NCBI GenBank assembly: GCA_031261385.1
Contig: JAISJS010000368.1
Coordinates: 1-14,026 of the forward strand
Source of the DNA: Treponema sp.
GTDB lineage: Bacteria; Spirochaetota; Spirochaetia; Treponematales; Breznakiellaceae
Reading direction: 5' to 3'
Length of the DNA: 14,026 nucleotides
Part shown: in pieces, positions 7,540 through 13,700 of the stretch
How positions within the stretch are numbered: position 1 is the first letter of the stretch
How the letters are laid out: each line of letters opens with the position of its first letter
The notes under the pieces: generated by a model
What the model saw: only the letters and a program-made list of their open reading frames with translations
Databases searched by the model: none
What the model was told of the DNA's origin: nothing
Made by a program: the position numbers and the translations under genes

Positions 7540-8812
7540 TGAAAAGGCGCCAATTCCCTTTGCCCGTCCCTTTATCGGAAAAGAAGAAGAAGACGCGGTA
7601 CTCAGGGTACTCCGTTCCGGATGGCTCACTACCGGCCAGGAAGCCCTGGCATTTGAAAATGAATTCACTGATTTTTTAAATTCACCACAAAGGAACTTTA
7701 GTTCCAGGACACAAATAACACACCTCCACTGCTTTGCGGTGAATTCTGCAACGAGCGGCTTACATCTGGCCCTGGATGCCTGCGGCATACGCCGGGGAGA
7801 CCTGGTGCTGGTTCCCTCATACACGTTCACCTCCACCGCCGAGGTAATCCGCTACATCGGCGCAGAACCGGTTTTTGTGGATGTTGCGCCGGGCGGCTTT
7901 CATATTGATCCAAACGCGCTGGAAGCAGCTCTGGAAAAGCTGTCACGGAACAAGGGCGGCGTATCCGGCGCCCTGAAAGGACAGCCTGCGGCGATCATGC
8001 CGGTTCATATCGGCGGCCTCCCCTGTAATATGCCGGCAATAATGGAAATTGCCCGCCGCTATAATTGTAAGGTGATTGAAGACGCCGCCCATTCATTCCC
8101 GTCACTGGTGAGCGGCGCTCATGGAACCGCAGATTCCTGCGCGGACCCGCGCTTTGCAGGAACTATTGGGGACGCGGGGGTATTTTCGTTTTATGCGACA
8201 AAAACGATAACCACCGGGGAGGGCGGCATGGTGGTCTGCCGGGATAAAAAAATCGCCGACCGTATCGCGATCATGCGCTCCCACGGCATAGACCGCAGTG
8301 TCTGGAACCGCTACACCGACACAAAGGCCTCCTGGTATTACGAGGTGGTTGAGGCCGGATTTAAATACAATCTGCCCGATATCCTTGCAGCCCTGGGCAG
8401 GGTACAGCTTTCCCGCGCCTGGGATCTGCTCAAAATGCGGCAGGATATTGCCGCCCGTTACAATGACGCGTTCATCAACGACAGGCATTTTATTCTGCCG
8501 CCGTCCGGAAGCGGGAATGCCTGGCATCTGTACCCCTTGCGGCTCAGGGCAGAAACGCTTGCCATCAACCGGGATGAATTCATTCAAAAAATCCAGAAAG
8601 CAGGCATTGGGGTCTCGGTTCATTTTATACCCCTGCACACCATGCCCTATTATAAAAAAACCTATCGCCTGCGGGATGAGGATTTTCCTGAATCCCTTAC
8701 CACATTTAAGCAGACCATCTCCCTCCCAATCTGGCCGGGAATGACGGAAGCAGAGGTTTCCCGTGTTATAGACGTGGTCAAAGCTGCCGCGGAAGCGTAT
8801 AATAAACGGTAA
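7532..8812 (+). CDS. DegT/DnrJ/EryC1/StrS-family sugar aminotransferase
   Basis: 426 residues of a PLP fold-type I enzyme that transfers an amino group, usually from glutamate, to a keto sugar nucleotide. Visible signatures are the N-terminal IPFARPFIGKEEEDAVLRVL and SGWLTTG, the PLP-stacking region SYTFTSTAEVI, the Asp of IEDAAHS (D184) and the Schiff-base lysine in FSFYATKTITTGEGGM (K224), with a family-typical ending (SLPIWPGMTEAEV). Compared with common members there are extra residues around 50-66 (NSPQRNFSSRTQITHLHC) and between the EDAAHS and FSFYATK motifs. It follows the 4,6-dehydratase, so a UDP-4-amino-4,6-dideoxyhexose product is likely; stereochemistry and exact substrate are not readable. 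Its stop overlaps the next start as TAATG. Confidence 0.9.
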   Translation: MSDEKAPIPFARPFIGKEEEDAVLRVLRSGWLTTGQEALAFENEFTDFLNSPQRNFSSRTQITHLHCFAVNSATSGLHLALDACGIRRGDLVLVPSYTFTSTAEVIRYIGAEPVFVDVAPGGFHIDPNALEAALEKLSRNKGGVSGALKGQPAAIMPVHIGGLPCNMPAIMEIARRYNCKVIEDAAHSFPSLVSGAHGTADSCADPRFAGTIGDAGVFSFYATKTITTGEGGMVVCRDKKIADRIAIMRSHGIDRSVWNRYTDTKASWYYEVVEAGFKYNLPDILAALGRVQLSRAWDLLKMRQDIAARYNDAFINDRHFILPPSGSGNAWHLYPLRLRAETLAINRDEFIQKIQKAGIGVSVHFIPLHTMPYYKKTYRLRDEDFPESLTTFKQTISLPIWPGMTEAEVSRVIDVVKAAAEAYNKR

Positions 8813-10941
8813 TGGATGCTCCCGGCTTTGTTGAAGATATTTATTTTAAACCGCTGCTGTACGGCCTTACCGTCAGATCTCCGGCGCCATCCGGTCGCCT
8901 TACGGCAATAGAATGTCCCAAACTTTCCAATTCATATTTTCTTATCACCGCAAAAGACATTCCCGGTAAAAATCAGCTGGAGGACAGCTCTGTTCCCATC
9001 CTCGCATCGGATACGCTTTCCTATATCGGGGAGCCGGTGGCAATTCTTTTGGGGCCCGACATGATAAAGCTTGAAGAATTGATGAAACAGATCCGGGTTG
9101 TTGCCGAAGAAGATGCGCCGGTTTTTTTAAGCCATACCGTAACTTCCGGCATGATACTTGCTGAACGGAAAATCAGCCCTGCTGATGAGGAAAAACCCTT
9201 TGCAGGGGCAAACACCATCGTCAGCGGGGTGTATACCACCGGGATTCAGGAACACTGGTATTCCGAACCAACCGGAGCGGCGGCCCATTTTTTTGAAGAA
9301 AAAGCAGACAAGGACAAAACTCCCCATGAAAGCATCCTGGTGATTAATACCGCAACACAGTGGCCCTTTCATGTCAGGCGTTCAATAGCCCAGCTTCTCA
9401 AAATCGACCAAAGCAGGATCAGGGTGGAACCCACGTTAATCGGTATTCACATGGACGGCAAAATCTGGTATCCATCCCTCGTCGCCTGCCATGCCGCGCT
9501 GGGCGCCTGGATTGCCAAAAAGCCGGTCAAGCTTATCCTGACCCGGGAGGAAGATTTCCGGTATTCCCCAAAACGCAGCAGTTCCGAGATTAGGATATCA
9601 AGCATCCTCGACGAACAGGGGGAGCTTTTAAGCACCGAGATCAACGGGGTTATCGATCTTGGAGCCCATGGGCTGTTTACCGATGAACTGCTCGATCAAA
9701 CCTGCATTGGGTGTATGGGTTCATATTCCCTGCCCCGTTTTAAACTTGACGCCGCCGCTGTCAAAACCAACATACCTCCCCAGGGCCCCTTTTCCGGTTA
9801 CGGCCTTGCCCAGGGGGTCTTTGCCATTGAACGGCACATATCCCACATTGCCGATACCGTACGGCAGGACCCGGCGGAATGGCGGAAAAACCACCGGCTC
9901 GGCAAAAACAGCCGCCTTGCTGCCGGTGTTTCCCTGAAAGACGCCCCTCCCACGGAACAGCTTCTGGATACTGCCGCCTCAATGAGTGACTATTCCCGCA
10001 AATGGGCCTCGTATGAAATGCTGCGCCTTCACCGGCAAAAAACCGAATGGAAGGAAAAGGGAGAAACCCTCCGGGGTATCGGCATTGCCCTGGGCTGCCA
10101 GGGTTCAGGTTTTCTCTATTCGGGAATTGACAAGGGAAATTACAGCCTCGAATTGACATTGGGAAAAGACGGCTCACTGGAAATTAAAACCAGCATGGTC
10201 AGTTCCGATGACGAGTATAAACATATATGGGCGGCGATTGCCGCAGAGATCCTTTCGATAGAGCCCGGCATGGTTAAAATCATACCGGACGGCAGCGCCG
10301 ATTCCGGTCCTGCCAGCGCATCCCGAAATATCACGGTGCTGACCGGCCTTGTCGAAAAATGCTGCGCCGCCATACGGAAACAGCGCTTTCGGGACCCGTT
10401 GCCTATCACCGTGCGCAAAATCTGCCGCCCGGCAAAGGGAGGCGGCAGCCTTCCCAACGCCGCAGGCAAAATACCGGATGCAAACTGTTTTGCCCATCCC
10501 GGCTGGGGAGCGGCGGTAGTTGAGATCGAAATAGACACAATAGAATTTTTCCCGCGGGTACGCGGCGCATGGCTTGGCATAGACGGGGGAAAAATACTCT
10601 CCGAGAACCGCGCCCGGCGGAGCATTAAAACTTCCGCCGTCCAGGCGCTCGGTTGGGCGTGCAGGGAACAGCTTGTCTATATTGACGGAGCCATCCCGGC
10701 AGAATCCTTTGCCGAATATAGTATCCCCTCCCCTGTTGAAATTCCCCCGATTCATATTGATTTTATCTGGAACGATACAGAGGAATCCAAGGGCATCGGG
10801 GACCTCCCCTTCAACTGCCTTCCTGCCGCATACCTCCAGGCCGTAACACAAGCTATGGACCATCACTTTCAGAATATTCCCCTGCGGCCCCGGGAACTGT
10901 GGGAGGCGGCAAAGCTGCGAAAGAAGGAGAGCCCCGTATGA
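8812..10941 (+). CDS. Xanthine dehydrogenase-family large (Mo-type) subunit, diverged active site
   Basis: 709 residues, colinear with the molybdopterin subunit of the XDH/aldehyde oxidase family and lacking only about 15 N-terminal residues. Conserved framework includes LYGLTVRSPAPSGRLTAI, TAKDIPGKN, YIGEPVAILLG, GIQEHWYSEPTG (Q146), KKPVKLILTREEDF, SGPASASRN and ESFAEYSIPSP. The cofactor-site signatures are changed. GGGFGGK is GIHMDGK (211-217). The purine-binding Glu after it (bovine E802) is Ile218. FRGFG is FSGYG (Arg to Ser328). GQG is DDE (466-468). The GQxEG Gln is lost near 603-608. The catalytic Glu of GEPP is Asp664 in GIGDLP. Electrons would pass to the 2Fe-2S subunit encoded next. 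The frame is intact, so this is a diverged family member, not a decayed gene. Whether it binds molybdopterin is open; standard purine oxidation seems unlikely. It starts through a 1-nt overlap (TAATG) with no clear Shine-Dalgarno. Confidence 0.85.
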   Translation: MDAPGFVEDIYFKPLLYGLTVRSPAPSGRLTAIECPKLSNSYFLITAKDIPGKNQLEDSSVPILASDTLSYIGEPVAILLGPDMIKLEELMKQIRVVAEEDAPVFLSHTVTSGMILAERKISPADEEKPFAGANTIVSGVYTTGIQEHWYSEPTGAAAHFFEEKADKDKTPHESILVINTATQWPFHVRRSIAQLLKIDQSRIRVEPTLIGIHMDGKIWYPSLVACHAALGAWIAKKPVKLILTREEDFRYSPKRSSSEIRISSILDEQGELLSTEINGVIDLGAHGLFTDELLDQTCIGCMGSYSLPRFKLDAAAVKTNIPPQGPFSGYGLAQGVFAIERHISHIADTVRQDPAEWRKNHRLGKNSRLAAGVSLKDAPPTEQLLDTAASMSDYSRKWASYEMLRLHRQKTEWKEKGETLRGIGIALGCQGSGFLYSGIDKGNYSLELTLGKDGSLEIKTSMVSSDDEYKHIWAAIAAEILSIEPGMVKIIPDGSADSGPASASRNITVLTGLVEKCCAAIRKQRFRDPLPITVRKICRPAKGGGSLPNAAGKIPDANCFAHPGWGAAVVEIEIDTIEFFPRVRGAWLGIDGGKILSENRARRSIKTSAVQALGWACREQLVYIDGAIPAESFAEYSIPSPVEIPPIHIDFIWNDTEESKGIGDLPFNCLPAAYLQAVTQAMDHHFQNIPLRPRELWEAAKLRKKESPV
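10924..10929 (+). promoter_or_regulatory. Shine-Dalgarno deciding the 2Fe-2S subunit start
   Basis: AAGGAG lies 8 nt before the ATG at 10938, which forms an ATGA overlap with the stop of the large subunit. A longer in-frame start at 10899 lacks such a site and would add 13 residues (MGGGKAAKEGEPR) not expected in this family. Confidence 0.75.
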
Positions 10942-11423
10942 CGATCGGGTTTATATTAAACGGCGAGGACGTTGTGGTCCGCACCGAGGCGGATACCCGG
11001 CTTGTCGATATTTTGCGGGATAACTTCGGCCTCCTCGGCGCAAAAACAGGGTGCCTCATCGGAAAATGCGGGGCTTGTACGATTATTTTTAACGGGGAAG
11101 TCGCCCCCTCCTGCCAGATCCCCGCGTTCCGCATCCGCGGCAGTGAGGTAATCACCATTGAAGGGTTTTCCCAAACCGACGAATTCGAGGATATTGCCGC
11201 AGGGTTTTCCCGGTCAGGCCTTGAAACCTGTTTGTTTTGCAGAAACGGCAAGGTCCTTGCTGCGGAAGCCCTGCTGGAGCAAAAAGCCCAGCCTTCGCGG
11301 GAAGAAATTCTTTTGGGATTCAGCGGTATCAAATGCCGCTGTACCGACCCGGACAGTCTGGTAAGCGCCGTGCAGGCAGTGGCGGAAATTCGCCAAAAGA
11401 GGCTTTATGGCAGAACCGCTTAA
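10938..11423 (+). CDS. XDH-family 2Fe-2S (small) subunit
   Basis: 161 residues, the usual length. The ferredoxin-like N-terminal cluster has C39, C44, C47 and C59 (GCLIGKCGACTII...SC). The helical second cluster has C98, C101, C133 and C135 (ETCLFC...KCRCTDP), so all eight iron ligands are present. In molybdenum hydroxylases the second motif is QCGFC, whose Gln contacts the pyranopterin; here it reads TCLFC, and CRCTGY has become CRCTDP. This loss parallels the changed cofactor site in the large subunit. The subunit should carry electrons between the large subunit and the FAD subunit in the cytoplasm. It overlaps the upstream gene by 4 nt and the downstream gene by 17 nt. Confidence 0.92.
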   Translation: MTIGFILNGEDVVVRTEADTRLVDILRDNFGLLGAKTGCLIGKCGACTIIFNGEVAPSCQIPAFRIRGSEVITIEGFSQTDEFEDIAAGFSRSGLETCLFCRNGKVLAAEALLEQKAQPSREEILLGFSGIKCRCTDPDSLVSAVQAVAEIRQKRLYGRTA

Positions 11424-12282
11424 TCAGGTCTTTTTCCCGTCGAGCCTTCAGGAACTTTTTTCCGCCTGGAGCCGTTTCCCCGATGCGCAGCCTTTTGCCG
11501 GAGGGGTCGGGCTTATCCAGGGCCAGGGGAATAAAATATTGGAACTGCCGAAAAATATTTTGTCGATGGACAAACTCGAAGAACTCCACCGTATTACCCG
11601 GACCGAACGGTATCTGGAAATCGGCGCCATGGTACCCCTCAACAAGATCCTCGCCCTGGGTAAAATCGTCCCCGAGGCGATGAAACTCTGCCTGCAGAAC
11701 ATTGCCGGCCCCCAGATGCGAAACGTCATCACCATCGGGGGGAATATCTGCTATCCCGGGCGGCGGCTGAACCTTGCCGTTCCCCTGGTCGCCCTTGACG
11801 CCCATTATGAACTGCGGAATTCCCAAAATATCCGGTGGATATCTGCCGCCCGTTTTTCCTCCCTGCCCGGGAAGCCGGCAATAAACCAGGCGGAACTTCT
11901 TACCCGCATCCGTATACCGCTGGACCAGTGGAACTACACAATTTTCAGAAAATTCCGCAGGGGCAAATCCGGCAATCCCGGGGAAGTTATGCTGTTTTTG
12001 ATCAAGAACCAGAAAAATGTGCTTACCGATATCCGGGTAATTTTCGGCGCCGAGACCATTCTGCGGGATAAAAACAGCGAAACCCTGCTCATTGGGAAAC
12101 AGCTTCCCCTTGGAAAGAAGGATGCGCTGGATTTCGTGGAACATTGGCGGACCTACCTTTTTGCCCTGGAATCTCCGGTCTACTCACCGGAATCAGAAGG
12201 GGCGCATCCCGCCCTGGACGATTTAACCAAAGCAGAGCTGCTCAATTTTATCGAATCAAACATACTTACCATTTCTGAATGA
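11407..12282 (+). CDS. XDH/CoxM-family FAD-binding (medium) subunit
   Basis: 291 residues, matching the family length. The opening FFPSSLQELFSAW is the usual 'FxxPxSLxEAL' start. The first FAD-pyrophosphate motif is AGGVGLIQG (31-39; usual AGGTDL), and the second is IAGPQMRNVITIGGNICY (99-116), well conserved. A C-terminal CO-dehydrogenase flavoprotein-like region follows from about 180, with IFRKFRRGKSGN and DIRVIFGA. It would pass electrons from the 2Fe-2S clusters to NAD+ or another acceptor. The start has AGAGG four nucleotides upstream and lies inside the 2Fe-2S gene, so the three subunits are probably made in equal amounts by coupled translation. It is the last gene of the operon; no intrinsic terminator is evident after it. 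Confidence 0.9.
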   Translation: MAEPLNQVFFPSSLQELFSAWSRFPDAQPFAGGVGLIQGQGNKILELPKNILSMDKLEELHRITRTERYLEIGAMVPLNKILALGKIVPEAMKLCLQNIAGPQMRNVITIGGNICYPGRRLNLAVPLVALDAHYELRNSQNIRWISAARFSSLPGKPAINQAELLTRIRIPLDQWNYTIFRKFRRGKSGNPGEVMLFLIKNQKNVLTDIRVIFGAETILRDKNSETLLIGKQLPLGKKDALDFVEHWRTYLFALESPVYSPESEGAHPALDDLTKAELLNFIESNILTISE

Positions 12283-12284
12283 TT

Positions 12285-12304
12285 GTTCTCTGCCGTTCTC
12301 TACC
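12285..12304 (+). repeat. Two tandem 10-bp units after the FAD-subunit stop
   Basis: GTTCTCTGCC (12285-12294) is followed directly by GTTCTCTACC (12295-12304), differing at one base. Two copies are few, so significance is uncertain; a paired protein-binding site or chance are both possible. Confidence 0.4.
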
Positions 12305-12368
12305 GTGGGCTTGAAATTCGTCCCCTTATATTGTATGTTGTTTGATAACTGACCAAATCATGGGGGGA

Positions 12369-12416
12369 GCGGGGAGTGTGTTTCGGCCGCATCTGTTTTC
12401 CTCCTGCACACTCTGC
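12369..12416 (+). other. Possible RNA hairpin in the aroB upstream gap
   Basis: GAGTGTG (12374-12380) pairs perfectly with CACACTC (12407-12413). The stem can be extended by a U-G pair inside, a G-U pair outside and a GC/GC clamp (12369-12370 with 12415-12416) across a two-base bulge. The loop is 26 nt and contains CGGCCG. No T-run follows, so it is not an intrinsic terminator. A structured leader or chance pairing cannot be separated by eye. Confidence 0.3.
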
Positions 12417-12563
12417 GTAAGCGGAATGATGAACAAACCTGAAAATAATCCGGTTAAGCTCCGGAAAGCCCCTGTTTGCCCATTTTTTTATCAACCTTGA
12501 AGAATACAGACCGCATCTCTGCCTTAGCCGCGTACTTTGCGGGTAATATTGGGTATAAACGTT

Positions 12564-13700
12564 ATGGAAACGATAAAAACCTTTAAATTTGGGGCCTTTG
12601 ATTCGCGGATTGCCATCAGTCGTGAGCTCCCTGCCCTTGATCATATACTTTTTGATGCAAAAAGCGAAGGCAGTATTCCCAAATTCATCATAATTTGCGA
12701 TGAAAATACCCTGCCCATTGCAAAAAAAATCACCGGAAACACCGAAATTCCCTTTTGCGTGCTAAAAAGCGGTGAAACTTCCAAAACCTGGGCTTCAATC
12801 GAGACAATTCTCATGGCCGCCGCAGCGGGGGGGCTTGGCCGGGACGGCCTTTTTATCGGCATTGGCGGCGGGGTAATCGGTGACCTTACCGCCTTTGCGG
12901 CATCGATCTATATGCGGGGCTGCAAGGCCGCCCTCGTCTCCACCACCCTGTTGGGTATGGTTGATGCAAGCCTTGGCGGTAAAACCGGGATCGACCTTTT
13001 CGGTATGAAAAACCTTGCGGGAACGTTTTACCCGGCCTCTCTTGTCTACATGCCCGTTGAAACCCTTGCAAGCCTGCCGCCGCCGGAATGGAAATCCGGC
13101 ATGGCGGAACTTATTAAAACCGCAATAATTGACGGCGGGGATTTTTTTAATCTTGCTGCATCGCTCACCTCGGATTTTTCTGATGATGCTTTTACGTCCT
13201 CTTTCCCCCAATCGTTTATCAACACGTTGCTTGCCGGGGACGCGGAAAAAATTACCGAATGTATAACACGGGCAGTAACGGTCAAGGGTTCCATCGTCGA
13301 AGCGGACCCTAAAGAAACTACCGGTATGCGCGCATGCCTTAACCTTGGGCATACTTTTGGTCACGCGCTGGAATCATCCGCGGGCCTTGGAACCATTTCC
13401 CATGGTGAAGCGGTTGCCTGGGGCATAGCCCGTTCCTGCGAATTGGGTATCGCCTGCGCGCTCACATCGGCGAAGCGGGCGGCGGAAATTACCGGCCTGC
13501 TCGGCTCCTTTGGGTATGAGCTTACCGCCCCCCACCCGCTCATGGGCAGTGAAGAAATTTTTTTAAAAGCCCTTTCCGGTGACAAGAAAAAAAAGGCCGG
13601 CAAAACGGTGTTTATTGTTCCCAATGAGAACGGAGTTTGTTCGTATGTTACCGATCAGCAAGCCATTTTAAAAAAGATCATTACCGGAGCTGCCCTTTGA
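12564..13700 (+). CDS. aroB: 3-dehydroquinate synthase
   Basis: 378 residues from the ATG at 12564. AroB is the second enzyme of the shikimate pathway, converting DAHP to 3-dehydroquinate with NAD+ and a divalent metal in the cytosol. Signatures are the NAD-binding GGGVIGD (101-107), FAASIYMRG, STTLLGMVDASLGGKTGID (residues 126-144), the metal ligands E182 in AELIK, H263 in NLGHTFGHALE and H280 in HGEAVAWG, and a typical C-terminal GDKKKKAGKTVFIV. The frame can be extended to a TTG at 12537, but this adds nine residues without a ribosome site; the family start supports METIKTFKFG. No clear Shine-Dalgarno is present at 12564 either. Slightly longer than usual (350-370) because of an insert near 200-225. 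It is probably co-translated with the next gene through TTGA. Confidence 0.96.
   Translation: METIKTFKFGAFDSRIAISRELPALDHILFDAKSEGSIPKFIIICDENTLPIAKKITGNTEIPFCVLKSGETSKTWASIETILMAAAAGGLGRDGLFIGIGGGVIGDLTAFAASIYMRGCKAALVSTTLLGMVDASLGGKTGIDLFGMKNLAGTFYPASLVYMPVETLASLPPPEWKSGMAELIKTAIIDGGDFFNLAASLTSDFSDDAFTSSFPQSFINTLLAGDAEKITECITRAVTVKGSIVEADPKETTGMRACLNLGHTFGHALESSAGLGTISHGEAVAWGIARSCELGIACALTSAKRAAEITGLLGSFGYELTAPHPLMGSEEIFLKALSGDKKKKAGKTVFIVPNENGVCSYVTDQQAILKKIITGAAL
13686..13689 (+). promoter_or_regulatory. Shine-Dalgarno supporting a TTG start
   Basis: GGAG lies 7 nt before the TTG at 13697, inside the end of aroB. Together with the 4-nt TTGA overlap and a signal peptide starting exactly there, it supports the unusual start codon. 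No in-frame ATG is seen in the first 110 codons. Confidence 0.65.

Larger units (their letters stand above)
12283..12563. other. 281-bp non-coding gap between oxidoreductase genes and aroB
   Basis: This is the longest stretch without a supported gene. It holds a 10-bp tandem repeat just after the upstream stop, a hairpin with a 7-bp perfect stem (12374-12413), a smaller TCCGG/CCGGA hairpin (12449-12465) and a T-run (12483-12489) that is too far from either hairpin to be a classical terminator. TATAAA (12554-12559) sits just before aroB but has no good -35 box. The octamer CCGCATCT occurs twice. Base use differs from the flanking genes. It could be a transcribed leader, an intergenic repeat or remnant DNA; I recognise no known RNA family. 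Confidence 0.5.

Noticed and set aside
10174..10866. A 230-codon minus-strand frame inside the XDH-like large subunit
   Set aside because: The plus-strand protein aligns with a known family throughout this stretch. The minus frame shows no motif; long antisense frames are expected at this GC.
8812..10941. The XDH-like large subunit as a pseudogene
   Set aside because: There is no frameshift or internal stop, the length is normal, framework motifs are well kept and both partner subunits are intact. The changes are clustered at the cofactor site, unlike random decay.
12449..12489. TCCGG/CCGGA hairpin followed by a T-run as terminator of the oxidoreductase operon
   Set aside because: The stem is 5 bp and the T-run begins 17 nt after it, too far for an intrinsic terminator; it also lies about 170 nt past the last stop.
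12537..12563. Upstream TTG start for aroB
   Set aside because: No ribosome site precedes it, and the nine added residues are not typical of AroB proteins.
12300..12644. A 114-codon minus-strand frame filling the gap and entering aroB
   Set aside because: It overlaps the start of a certain gene by about 80 nt, has no ribosome site or recognisable domain, and its composition (many Arg, Lys, Ser, Tyr) looks like translated non-coding DNA.
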